Part shown: positions 23,565 to 34,631 of the stretch, piece by piece
Position numbering within the stretch: position 1 is the first letter of the stretch
Layout of the letters: each line of letters starts with the position of its first letter
Assembly: GCA_027924585.1 (NCBI GenBank)
Contig: BSBM01001138.1
Span: 14,806,501 to 14,870,500 of the forward strand
Length of the DNA stretch: 64,000 nucleotides
Origin: Larix kaempferi
Taxonomy: Eukaryota; Streptophyta; Pinopsida; Pinales; Pinaceae
Direction: 5' to 3'
Notes under the pieces: generated by a model
The model's input: only the letters and a program-made list of their open reading frames with translations
The model's database searches: none
What the model was told of the DNA's origin: nothing
Position numbers and translations under genes: made by a program

Positions 23565-24161
23565 GTGGTTCATCATATCAAGAGCCATAAAAGAACTGGA
23601 AAAGAGATGAGACTGAATGCGCAGATTGGAGATTTTGAAATGGATGACATCCTTGACTTGGGATCAGAAGTAAGTGTCTTGACCAAGAAGACATGGGAAC
23701 AAATGGGGAAGCCGAAGTTATCATATTCACCAATACAGTTGAGGTTATCCAATTAGCATAAGGTTATACCCTTTGGGAGGTTAGAAAATGTCCTTGTTGA
23801 CATTGATGGAGTGTGAAGTAGAGAAGACTTCAAAGTGATTGAGATCGTAGATGATATCCAACCTTATCCTGCACTATTATGGATAGATTGGGCCATGGAT
23901 AACCTCGCAATCATCAACCTGAAAAATAAGTAGATGATATTTGAAGGAAAATACATCAGGGTCATCGCACCATTAGACCCTGCCCAAGGACCCAGATACA
24001 CTGAACCAATCAGAGAAGAATTTCGAGCTCAGGATCTGGATCATATCTACAAGATGACAACGAATAAGGCAGACTATGTCAACCCAGCTGACAATGGAAC
24101 ATTGAGTTGGCGATGTGACAGTTCTTGCATAGCCGACTCAAATGCAGGACTGGAGAACTAG
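23565..24161 (+). pseudogene. GypsyA aspartic protease
   Basis: The motif DILDLGSEVSVLTKKTW near 23645-23690 is the catalytic Asp loop of a retroviral-type aspartic protease, with DLGS instead of the usual DTGA/DSGA. A later GRLENVLVDIDG and PALLWIDWAMDN match the second half of the fold, where plant gypsy proteases have a flap and I-L-G-x-D-like region. The domain would cut the polyprotein in the particle. In-frame stops at 23754 (TAG), 23814 (TGA) and 23931 (TAG) inactivate it. Confidence 0.75.
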
Positions 24162-24170
24162 CAAAGCAGA

Positions 24171-24878
24171 ATGTATGAAGTGACAACAAGAAGATGTGCG
24201 CAACTAACTAGATCACTGTGCTGGATTGGAATAGAGGTAAGCCTAATCCCTACTTTTGATGGCTTGAATAACATCCATACATTTTTTCAAGAATATCTTA
24301 TATCAGTTTCAAATGAACATAAGATAACAACATTGGATACAGCACTGCGTGCTACACCTACCAGATGGTGGGCCGTGCATAAGCAGAATCTGACCACATG
24401 GGAGGAATGTAAGCATATGATGCAAATCAAATTTATGGCAGAAAATGAGTTGGTGCAAGTGAAATATAATGGACAAACTGATCCTAGGGATCACATAGAC
24501 AGTTGTAAGAAAGCATGGACACATAAACCACAGACAGAATGGGTTGATCTGTTTGTACACACACTAGAGAAGATTCTGAAGAAATGGTACACAAATGCAG
24601 AACTAGGCAGAGAAACAGTGGAATGGTCTGTCATGATTAAGAAATTCCAAGCAAATTTTAGCTTCAAATATGAATGTCCAATCATAAATGAGGCATTACA
24701 GGTCATCAAAAAGAAGGTATTCAGTGACATACCAGTATTCAGTGACATACCAGAACCTGTATATCACCAACCAGAATGGGAAAGACAGCTAGAACATGCC
24801 CTGGAATGTTATAAGCATGCTTTAGATGATGAAGAAGAAGAAAGTGATGATGACGACCCGCACTGTAAACATACCTAA
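24171..24878 (+). pseudogene. GypsyA second Gag-like domain, between protease and RT
   Basis: A 235-codon open frame. Residues ~25-100 (FDGLNNIHTFFQEYL, TALRATPTRWW, TWEECKHMMQIKF) look like the Gag core of Ty3/gypsy elements: a target-sequence-like start, a conserved Trp-Trp pair and a TWxE helix. The rest (DPRDHIDSCKKAW, EWVDLFVHTLE, KKWYTNAEL, FQANFSF) repeats the same style. It ends in an acidic tail (DDEEEESDDDD). It is in frame with protease upstream; one frameshift near 24860 separates it from RT. Known plant gypsy elements place Gag only at the front, so this is either a duplicated Gag or a distinct linker domain. Assignment rests on pattern only. Confidence 0.6.
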
Positions 24879-25653
24879 GTTAGAAGGAAAGCGCGAGGTA
24901 GAAGGACCTCCATTAGAAATCCCATATCTAAGTGACCCTGTAAAAACTTGGAAAGTGAACATTGGAACCACTGAAGAACCACAGTTCTCCTCTATAGGAG
25001 ATTATTGGGATGAAGAAATAGTTGCGTAGATAACAAAGTTACAGTGCGAATACAAAGACTTATTTCCTACAATTTTTTCTGAAATGAAGGGCATTCTAGG
25101 CGACTTAGGGGTTATGAAAATACCTCACAAGCCGGGTGCGAATCCCATAAAGTAGAGACCTTATCGACTCAATCCAAGATACAAAGAAAGAGTAAAAGCA
25201 GAGCTCGATAAGATGCTCGATGCAGGAATCATTGAACCAGTAGAAGAGTCAGAATGGATAAGTCCCATGGTTATCCAGGACAAGAAGACTAAAGGTGAAA
25301 TCAGGATTTGTGTAGATCTCAGAAAGCTAAATGATGCATCACTACATGATCCATTCCCAACCCCATTCATAGATGAAGTATTAGACAATGTTGGAGTAAA
25401 TGAGACATACTCTTTCACTGATGGATTTTTTGGATACCATCAGATCAGAATTGACGAAACAGACAGGCACAAGACCACTTTTTCCACAGATTGGGGCTTG
25501 TTTCAGTACACAGTTATGCCCTTTGGTCTGAAGAACGCACCTGCCATTTTTTCAAGAGTGGTCGTTGCTGCATTTAAGGATTTCATCCATAAATTCCTAG
25601 AAGTATATTTTGATGATTGGACTGTATTTGGTTTACTGAAAACCATTTTGTAA
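24860..25653 (+). pseudogene. GypsyA reverse transcriptase (N-terminal and palm)
   Basis: Ty3/gypsy RT. It shows YRLNPRYKE, AGIIEPVEESEW, SPMVIQDKK, RICVDLRKLN (with catalytic-region Asp), FPTPFIDEVLD, SFTDGFFGYHQI, MPFGLKNAPAIF, and the active-site YFDD box in LEVYFDDW (Phe at the position that is Val in the common YVDD box). Two in-frame TAG codons (25027 and 25153) and a frameshift near 25630 break it. The strand of sequence before the RT box (GDLGVMKIPHKPG) is the usual connector from protease. Confidence 0.9.
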
Positions 25654-26400
25654 GCTTAAGACTGATGTTAGCGAAGTGTAGACAACAACAGATTTCCATG
25701 AACTTGAAGAAAAACATATTTTGTGTTCCCTATGGAATTCTACTGGGACACATTGTTTGTAAACATGGGCTGATGGTTGATACAGCAAAAATCGCAGTTA
25801 TTGTGAATTTTCCAGCACCTAACTCAGTAAAGAAACTATGCACCACATTGCGACATACAGGCTATTACAGGAAGTTCATCAAAGTATATGCGTAGATAAC
25901 TGTGCCCATGGAAAAATTGTTGAAGAAAGAAGCAAAATTCATATGGACTGAAGATTGCCATAAAGGACTGGACACACTAAAGGGAAGGATGTTAACTATG
26001 CCTATCTTAGTATTTCCATATTGGAGCAAACAATTCCACGTACATGTAGATGCTTCATCGATTCTACTTGGTGTGGTGCTAACACAACCAGGTGAGGGAG
26101 GTATTGACCATACTATTGCATTTTCAAGCAGGAAGCTGTCCTCAGCAGAAAAAAAATTATACCATCACAGAAAGAGAAGGTTTAGCTATGGTATACGCAC
26201 TACAAAAGTTCAGACACTATGTGTTGGGTGCGCACTTTTGTATGTTTACTGACCATTCAGCATTGAAATACTTGGTCAATAAACCAGTGTTAGGGGGAAT
26301 AATATGTAGATGGTTGCTACTCTTTCAGGAGTATGACTTTGAAATTGTTGTTAATCCAGGAATGCTGAACTCAGGACCTGACCATCTTTCTAGAATTGAG
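25617..26400 (+). pseudogene. GypsyA RT thumb and RNase H
   Basis: Continues RT after a frameshift: MNLKKNIFCVPYGILLGHIV, GYYRKFIKVYA, then PMEKLLKK, FIWTEDCHKGLDTLK, LVFPYWSKQFHVHVDASS (first RNase H Asp), GVVLTQPG, IAFSSRKLS. A second frameshift near 26150 leads to ITEREGLAMVYALQKFRHYVLG and FTDHSALKYLV, with the catalytic Glu and Asp of RNase H. A TAG interrupts at 25893. The end, HLSRIE, is the usual boundary with integrase. Confidence 0.9.
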
Positions 26401-27110
26401 TCAAGCGAAGAGCCTACAAACCTGGAAGATAATCTACCAGATGCGCAGTTATTTGCTCTCCAGATAGCAGATGAATATTATAAATACATTCTAGAATTTC
26501 TAACCACATGTTTGGCACCTAAAAAATTTACTACACAACAGAAGAAGCAGCTGGTAGTTAAAGCAACAGACTTCACCATAATTGCAGGGCAATTATACAA
26601 GCTAGGACAGGATGAAGTATTGCGCAGATGTGTGCTAGAACATGAGAAAGCATTGATACTAGCTGAAGCACATTCCAGAGTGTCAGGAGGCCACTACGCA
26701 GGGAGAGCTACTGCGTAGAAAATATTAAGAGCGGGACTATGGTGGCCTACACTCCATAAGGATTCAAAGGAGCATTTCCACAGTTGCGATGTTTTCCAGA
26801 GAACGGGAAAGCCATCTCACAAAGATGAGATGCCATTGAGGCCATAGTTGACATTGCAAGCCTTTGATAAATGGGCTATTGATTTTGTGGGACCTATCAA
26901 CCCACTAGGAAAGCGAACTGGTTTGAGATACATTATCACAGCTACAAATTATCTAACCAAATAGGCAGAGGCAAAACCAATGAAGGACTGTAGCGCAATT
27001 ATTGCCGTGCAGTTCATTTTTTAGAACATCCTCAGAAGGTTTGGATGTCCAAATATCCTAATGAGTGATCAGGGGACACACTTTTTGAACAGAACTATTG
27101 AAGCCCTAAC
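26400..27110 (+). pseudogene. GypsyA integrase, truncated after second catalytic Asp
   Basis: The HHCC zinc region is present but damaged: EAHSRVSGGHYAG supplies the two His, while the CxxC pair reads CDVF, losing its second Cys. The core has WAIDFVGP (first Asp) and MSDQGTHF (second Asp). The third acidic residue and the whole C-terminal domain are missing: after LNRTIEAL the frame passes directly into the coiled-coil sequence. Four in-frame TAG stops (26716, 26845, 26962, 27022). It could not integrate DNA. Confidence 0.88.
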
Positions 27111-28101
27111 TGAAGATCCATCATTAGTTCAAAGGCTCGCAGAGTTGGAAATCAATGTGGGGATGCTACCCATAGAGGGATTGCATAACCTGCATACTCA
27201 GATAGCCGAGGAAATCCATGAAAGAGACATAGTCTCTCATAACCAGTACATAAGGTTGGAAGAAAACTAAAAACAGTTGCAAGAAGAATGTGTGCTCAAG
27301 ACAAGGGAGCTTGACTACGCACAGGAAAAACAACGCAAAATAAAGGAAGCGGTTTCAGCTGTCTGCGTGAAGCTACTCGAATTTGATGAAGAACTAGAAA
27401 TCAAGGCAGGCATCCTAAAGATCGGCACTGTTGTTGATAGTCTGAAGGATGAAATGATGGGGCTGCAAATTGCCCATAAGGATAAAATTGCAGAGATGGA
27501 AGTTTCCCATCAAGCAAATATTGCAGAGCTAGCAGCTCAATAATAGGCAGGAACATCACAGCAGGAAGAAGAAGAAAGAGAAGAGGCACTGAAGGCCTCT
27601 ATAGATAGCAATTTTGCAGAATTGGAAATATGCCAAAGCCTGTTAGATGAAGTTACTAAAGTCTAGGCCATGTTACAAGAAGAACCGGAATTACAAAGAA
27701 TCCAAGGAGAAGTGCAGTGGAAGCAACAGGATCTGGATTCTATTAATGCTTCTATGAAGGACTTGTCGGCATGGTAGAAGATGCAGAAGTTCGCAGAGAG
27801 AAGGGAACTTCAGAAAGAGCTGGAAGCATTAAGAGCAAAGGAAGCAGAAGCTTCCTCAAGATTGCAGCCACTACAGGAAGAAACACTAACTTTGACAGAA
27901 GAAATTTAGACAAAGTTGCAATATCTCCGGGCGACAGAGGACTTTGTCAAGGAACAACTTCTAGAACCCATTTCAGAGGAAATGGTCGGCATGTTCAAAG
28001 GATGTGAGCAAGAGACCAGAGAAGCATTTGCGAAGCTTAGTGCAAATGTGCAAGAGTTCATTGCGCGATCAGGCACTTCAGGGGATGCACAGATGGAATA
28101 A
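27110..28101 (+). pseudogene. GypsyA 3' coiled-coil ORF
   Basis: About 330 codons in the same frame as integrase, rich in Glu, Lys, Leu, Gln and Ala with heptad-like spacing, for example KLLEFDEELEIKAGILKIG and ERRELQKELEALRAKEAEA. No enzymatic motif. The start region (PIEGLHNLHTQIAEEIHERD) aligns by eye with a segment of the GypsyB ORF at 62291-62608 (PIETLQLVQEQVSIELRARE), which indicates an inherited extra ORF of this gypsy family. Stops inside: TAA at 27268 and 27541, TAG at 27544, 27664, 27775 and 27907. Probably a structural or particle-associated protein; function unknown. Confidence 0.65.
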
Positions 28102-28133
28102 CTAGGTCAGAGTGGCTCGGGGGCGAGCCACAG

Positions 28134-28149
28134 GTGAGTGTTAGGGGCC
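28134..28149 (+). promoter_or_regulatory. GypsyA polypurine tract
   Basis: GTGAGTGTTAGGGGCC directly before the 3' LTR; the same AGTGTTAGGGGCC word precedes the GypsyB LTR on the minus strand. Confidence 0.7.
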
Positions 28150-29605
28150 TGTTGGGAATGGCCCAAGTTGGCACAATTTTGATGAAGCGAAGTTCAAAAA
28201 TGTGTAGTTAGAGAAGCGAAGTCTAAAGAATCGGCGCAGTTCTGCTGATGCGCAGTTCCATCACAGCAGCTAATTTTTGGAAAAGGATATAAGTAAAGTA
28301 AGTTCCAATAGCGACCTAATTTTGGTAAGCGACTCCATCATTCTCGAGAATTGGGTAAGGAGAAGCGTGGAAGCAAACGAAAGCGACCTGTCAGCCATAG
28401 TGGTGGAAACCATTAGAGGCAAAACAGTGGGGAGACATCAATAGAAATGCCAGAGTGATGGAAAGGGACACACCACTATGCAGTTAGAGCCATTCCGTGA
28501 GAATCACGCCTTTCAGAAGGGCATCAGAGCCATAAGTGGTACAAAAAGGAGGCTAGAGGCGAGTGGAGCAGTTGTTGATTACGACAGGCCGGGTTAGCGG
28601 GGGTAACCACACGAATTTTTGTAACTCTAGGGTTTTGGCCCATATGCATTGTAAATACGTGACCTAAGGGCATGATCTATAAAAGGGGCAATTTTGTAAG
28701 GGAAGGGTTGGATTTTGTTGACCTCTCATAGTCTTATTTTGAGTTCTCCAAAAGACTAAGTACTGTAAAGAGGCTCTGCAGCTGCATGTGCAGAGACCTA
28801 TTGTAAAGAGAAGAGCCTGCAGCTGTGTGCGCATGATGGAACTGTTGAACCCTTCCCATTAATATAATCAACAGTTCCCGTGGACGTAGCTCCCATCCGA
28901 GGGGTGAACCATGTAAATACCGTGTTGTGTGATTGAATTTGTGTATTTGCTTTTGTTTATGGTTAAGTTCATGCTTATAGTTATATGTATCTTCTCTTTT
29001 ATATGTATTCTCTATATGATGAGTGATGAGAATAATATGTTAAGTGTTGGACATATATGCTTGAATATTAAATGTGCAGGTAATTCTGAATAAGGTAAAT
29101 GCATGAGTTATTTGGGTAACACTAAGTCAGCGAAGTCTATGTAACTGTGATTCCCCGAAAGCACAACACTGAAAGTGCATGGATTGTATTTCACTGTATT
29201 GCATGAGTACGTGAAGTGCATAGCCCCATATGTTGAATGCACAATTACACTAAGTCAACAAAGCCTTTAAGGTGTGTGATTGTTAAGAAGTAGCGCAGCT
29301 AGAAGTTGCATTGTCCTATTGTTTAAGTGGTCTCTTTGAAGTGTGTAGTCTCAGTGCATGCTATAGTATAAGTGATAGCCGCGAAGTGGGTGAAACTTTG
29401 CGCGATCCCCCATTTTGTTAACCACGCATCACTCGATTACAGAAACCTGATTCTGTAATCCCCCATAAACTTCGCCTCGGGTGAGACCTCAGCTTGTTCG
29501 TAGAATGTTGCCGAAAGGGCCGATGAAGAAGGGTTTTGTTGGACCACAACTACGCAGAACCCGGGTCAACACAAGAAAGTTAAAGAACGAGGTTCATACA
29601 CAACA
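28150..29605 (+). mobile_element. GypsyA 3' LTR
   Basis: Starts TGTTGGGAATGGCCCAAG and ends TTCATACACAACA, followed by AATAC. Core promoter TATAAAA at 28678-28684. Confidence 0.95.
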
Positions 29606-29610
29606 AATAC

Positions 29611-30927
29611 AATGGAATTAAAAACTATTTTTACACACAACATGCATAAACAATCACATTCATAAAATAAAATAAAGCAAAGAATTTTTTTTCATATTCA
29701 TAGACAACAATGATATTTTGAATGAAGAAGATCCAAGCAAATGATTGTGTAAGAGAAAATTTCAAGAGCAAAATGCTCATTGCATCCAACCAAGTTTCGT
29801 CAAATGCATCGTTGGTTGACCCTCAACGAATCATGAAATTTTTTTACATGTCAAAGCAATGTGTGTCTTGGTGGTTGATTTCCACCAATTTTATTTAAAT
29901 GAGCATCTTTTGATAAATTCACTACTACTACTTTTAATGTCATCATCATGCCACACCAATGCTTACATGCACAAAATTTAAAAATCCCCTACGTTTCTTT
30001 CTCTTTTCCAAGCCTCCTAGGTCCAAATATTTCGTTGATAAACAAGAAATAAGAGCTTTCCAAATCAATTTTCCTATGGTTTCAAAAATGAAAAAGGTTT
30101 TTCCCCTTTCCACCCTAAAGTTTGTCAGGTCTAAGTTTCTTTAAAAAAAAAGGGGGGGGTATGATGTACATACTACACCTTTTATCTATTTCGTTGTCAC
30201 TAAAGATCCAAATAAATAAAAGTAAGCCCATTTTATGATGCCCCACTCATCATTCGACAATTAACTGATTAAAGCAATACTAAACAATGGAAGAAAAAAA
30301 TGTAAAGTAGATCAAGCACAGGTGAACATGGAAGCTATTGATAAACGTTAGATGCACATGCATACACCAGTAAGATGTGGCCACGGATAGAAGAGAACCT
30401 ATAGTCAACACACCTAGCATTGCTTCTGATATTAAGGCACACAAAGAAAAAACAATTCTTGCTCACAGTCGGGGTTCATCATACCCACATACATACGACA
30501 CGTATTCTTCCGTTAAGCGACTTGTCCTACCATTTGGAATCTCAATGTCCCCGTTATCGTTTTAGGGAGGATGGATGGAGAGCCACCCTCTTAGAAAACA
30601 ATATTGAGCATATAGGACCCTCATGGGCGCATGAATATTAAGTGGAAATGGAATTAGTCAAAGCATGTGGCAAAGACATTCACCATACCAAATAAAAGGA
30701 GAGAAAAGAATGCACAAGCAATGTTAGAGTACGATAGTGTGACAATGAGTATGATCTCAACATGTAGAGGATGTATGACATACATGCCTTCAATCTTCAA
30801 TCCAATTTTATAGTACGACATACATTCCATGGTGTATAGACCCTCACTTTTGCAATAAGTTATTTGATGTTAATGTAATGCCATCTTCCTCCAATTGTAT
30901 TATTTCTCCCATCATCATTAAGAAGAG
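29611..30927. other. Unassigned AT-rich DNA, no gene seen
   Basis: Continues the sequence into which GypsyA inserted. It contains a short A/G homopolymer pair near 30145-30165 and two overlapping short frames (30377-30641) with no recognisable domain. Nothing else supported. Confidence 0.5.
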
Positions 30928-31466
30928 TGTTGGAATATGTAAGGATGACTTGTGTGGTATTGTTAGTGAGATATCATTAAAAGACATAAAAACTCTAATA
31001 TTATAAAATAGAGTTATCTCACATGCATCATGTAATGAAATATTTTATACCATTATTTATATAAGAGAGGTGGATATCTATTTATCCCACATGTGTTATG
31101 GGGCATAATTGTTCCATACCTCTAGCTATATAATAGAGGTGAAAGAGGCTCATTAAACATATGATATTATTGTTTCATTGTGACATAAAGTGAAGATGGA
31201 GAGTGATGTGATGCATATGTCGGGATTCCATGTACCATAAGATGGAGATTTCTGAAGAATAAATAAGACCTACCCTTCCCATAGATGTTTTCTTATTTGG
31301 GGTTTTACCAGATATATCTGGTGTATCATTCTTTTCTCTTGTCTCTTGTTTCTTACATGATTATGTGTTGCTTTATATAGATAGAAGTCTAGACTATTGG
31401 ATTCTTGCTTTGCATGCTAGCAAATGTATTGTTGTATGTCACATGCATACTCTCAATATTCTAACA
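30928..31466 (+). mobile_element. Copia-type LTR (CopiaE), 539 bases
   Basis: Starts TGTTGGAATATG and ends ATATTCTAACA; these ends are near-perfect inverted complements (10 of 11). A TATA-like CTATATAATAG lies near 31129. The sequence after it, GAAACCACTAGAGCTAGAG, looks like a decayed form of the TGGTATCAGAGC primer site, which would make this a 5' LTR. No second LTR is seen, and the flanks are not a matching 5-base duplication, so it is not a clean solo LTR. Confidence 0.65.
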
Positions 31467-32067
31467 TTTGAAACCACTAGAGCTAGAGATGACTCCACAT
31501 AAGCAACTATGTTTCATGCAAGGATCTTTTGGAGCACATCATCGTTTTTACAATGGGTTTGAGGCCAAGTTCAATACTATCATTGGCTTAGATATCATTC
31601 GCAAAGGCCATTTTCAACAAGTTCGACTTTGAAGGGCCCTATTTTTTTTCAAGTGGTAGAAGCTAATATCTTGAACAATAGAGCCCTATATGTTTCAAGA
31701 CACATTTATGAAAACCATTTAAAATTCAAGAAGGAAATCTCCCACGGCGCAAATGTTGGAGTAGAGTAACAAAATATATGCTTAGAATTGGGTTTTGGCT
31801 GCGTTGAGAAAAGTATGCACTATATGTTTAATAGATAGTGTGGTGGAACACCATGACTTCCTAGGCACTGGATACTACAAACTCAAATGCTTTAAATATT
31901 CAAAATCATGAGATAAACTTGCTTGTAAAGTAATTAAGCAGTGGGACGTTCATTTCCAATCTTGGATATCTAGCGAAGTCAAAGAGAATATTTATCATTT
32001 CATCTTTCACATTTCCAATGACCGTCACAAAGACAAATATGGGTATTTTGGTCCACCATGTTCTAGG
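31467..32067 (+). other. Possible CopiaE internal remnant
   Basis: About 600 bases after the decayed primer site. No Gag or pol motif survives that I can read. It ends where the first NA-S LTR begins. Confidence 0.3.
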
Positions 32068-34487
32068 TGTTAAAGTTAATGCAGCTGCGAGACCCATTCT
32101 TAGAGAGGATGGTACCTTAGTTAGTTAACTAGGGTCCCTGGTCAAGTTAACCTGGCAGAGTAAAGAGTAAGTCCCTAGAATGTACCCTAGGGCCTCCGGC
32201 TGTCTCCTGGGGTTCCTGGTCAGGGACCAAGTAGGTTGATGCGATGGAAAAGTCCCTAGCATGTGGATACGACCGCTATTTATCTCTAGAGTATTCTGGT
32301 ATGGGACCAGACAGTTTCCTGGTCACGAGGACCAAGTAGGTCATTGCAAATTGAGATAGATACCTCCTAGTCCAGGACCAGGCATTCTATTGGTCACGAG
32401 GACCAAGTAGTTCCTACAACGACATACCTGGTCAGTTAACCAGGTGAATCTTGGTCAGTGGACCAAGATGATGATGTGTGATGTTCTTCTCTTCTAGGTC
32501 TTCGATATGGTTGAGCTAGATGTTCTTCTCAAGGGACTGAACACCCCTTGATGGAGCCACTAGAAATTGACCTCAGGAGTAGTCTGGAGGACCATAGGAT
32601 CACATCATCCAGTGTGGAACTTCCTTATATAGTGATGATGAACTTTCAGTTAGTATATGGAACACTTGTACATTTGAGAGAGAGATGATTGGTTGTACTC
32701 CCCACCTTGGTTGCTCACCCTTGGTCTTTACAACTTGTTTTTCTTGATCTTGTGGTACCTTGTCTTGTCCACTACTTTGACTTGTGGTTAGTAGGGTCAT
32801 CTACCCACCTTGAGTTGTCTTGATTTGTAACACCTTGGTATTTTGGTCTTATGGGTATTAGGGTTGTTTTCCCACCTTTATGGTACACCCTTTGGTCCTA
32901 ATGGTTGTGAGTCATCCTTGTTTTATGTTTTGACTTATACCATGTGTTGGTACTTGTACCCTCACCTAATTAATTATGTGCGGTAACATGACCCTAGTAC
33001 CCACCTAAGTCACTCTATTTGTATTTTATGTTATTTTATTGTTTTTAACACTAAGTGTTAGTACCTACCTAAGACATATTAATTATATTATTATAAGTGA
33101 TTTGATGTCTTAATCTTTATGTGTTGGTACCCACCCTAATCTATGGAACCCTAATAAAAAGATTAAAATCGTGATCCTTCTAGAAGTCATTATGGATCTA
33201 TATATCAAATCCCATTGTTTCTCATTTATTATGTCCATCACACATTAAGACATTACATCTCAACTCTATCTTTTATTTTATTTGACGTCAAGGGTTTAGA
33301 GTTTATTTGCTGCTACTTGACCAAATTTTTTGAGGTCTCCTACCTCTAGGAGTCTAATCTTCATCTCAGAACTATTTTGGGTAATTATTTAGGGTTGACG
33401 TTAAGGTATATCTTGATGTCGCTACCTTTGATCTTCTTGTTTAAGTTCTGGATGGGTTCTGATCTTCATGTTGAAGTTTGAATGAAGCTCGATCTGCATG
33501 TTGAGCGTTTTGTGAGGTCTGATCTTTCTGTGTGGTGACCGATCTTCTTTCCTGGGGTTTGATCTTCCTATTTAGTGACCAATCTGCTTATTGGGGGTTT
33601 ATTTAAGCCTGCTAAGGGTTGAATTGTGGAGGTCATGAGCCCAAGAAGTTTGAATTGGTATGCTGAGAGCATATTCATGAAGGTTGTGACCGTTGTTGAT
33701 TTTTTTTTATCATGGATGATAGTTTATTTGTGGAAGTCATGACCCTTACTGATTTGATCGCACTAGTTGTAACCCTATAGAGGTTTGTTGTTTTGTTTTT
33801 TATGTAACCACACCCTCTTGTTGACTGTTCTATATTTTATATACTACTAATATTTGACCTATACTGTTGAGATATGATCTATTCTACGGAGACCTAATTT
33901 GAACTAGATTTGGTGCTGAGACTTTTTCTTATGGTCAAATTTATGTGCTAATGTGCTGAGACTGATTCCTAGTCAGATCTACTACGTTGTGACCTTGTTG
34001 GATTAAATCTTGTATTAAGTATTGTTTTGTATTTTTTACTATCATTGACCATCCCTATTTGACAATACTACCCCTCTCATCTCCCTCTCTCTGGTTTGTA
34101 CGTATCCTCTAACAAGGGTCAACTTGTTCCAAGAGGTTGACTGGCCTCTAAGAGGCACAGTCCTTTTATGAAAATAAATTATTCTGATTATAAAATAGGA
34201 AGGGTCCCACACTCCAAGTAAGTATCCTAACTTGTCTTTTTATTATTATTAGCTAGACATGTTAAATTACTATTGGTGATTACATGTTACTGAAGATTAC
34301 TTTAACATGGGGACGTAATTGGTAGTGTTAAAGTTGAAAGAGATGAAAATTATGTTTTAAATTATATTTGTTGTTTACTGTTGCACTATTTTGTTTCATT
34401 ACTAGTTTGTTGAATGTAATTTTGCATTAAAGTACATGATTCTTTTAATTCTCTGTATCAAACCCTAACCCTAACAAAAATTTAACA
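32068..34487 (+). mobile_element. NA-S LTR 1 (2.4 kb)
   Basis: Begins TGTTAAAGTTAATGCAGC and ends CAAAAATTTAACA, directly before a copia primer-binding site. Matching copies begin at 36511 and 44664. It contains repeated phrases such as GGTCACGAGGACCAAG and a TATA-like TATATAG at 32626-32632. Confidence 0.9.
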
Positions 34488-34499
34488 TGGTATCAGATC
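34488..34499 (+). promoter_or_regulatory. NA-S primer-binding site
   Basis: TGGTATCAGATC, one base from the TGGTATCAGAGC site complementary to plant initiator Met-tRNA. Confidence 0.85.
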
Positions 34500-34631
34500 T
34501 TAGGTCTTGTAGCTAACTTTGTTTTGTAGGCTAACATAATCTACATAGATCTTAAGGTAAGGGTTTATGTCTTAATCAACTTGACTACAAGTTTACATGT
34601 GTACATGGCAAGTTGTTTGTAAGGGTTTGAG

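Larger units (their letters stand above)
19619..29610 (+). mobile_element. GypsyA: complete Ty3/gypsy LTR element
   Basis: The element spans 19624-29605 (9982 bases), flanked by the exact 5-base target duplication AATAC (19619-19623 and 29606-29610). LTRs are 1459 and 1456 bases long. The internal order is Gag, protease, a second Gag-like domain, RT, RNase H, truncated integrase and a coiled-coil ORF, then PPT and LTR. This protease-RT-RNase H-integrase order identifies Ty3/gypsy. The LTRs differ at roughly one base in ten in the first 175 bases, so the insertion is old. All frames are broken. Confidence 0.95.

Noticed and set aside
34461-34475. AACCCTAACCCTAAC, like a plant telomere repeat
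   Set aside because: Only two units, and inside an LTR; chance is enough.
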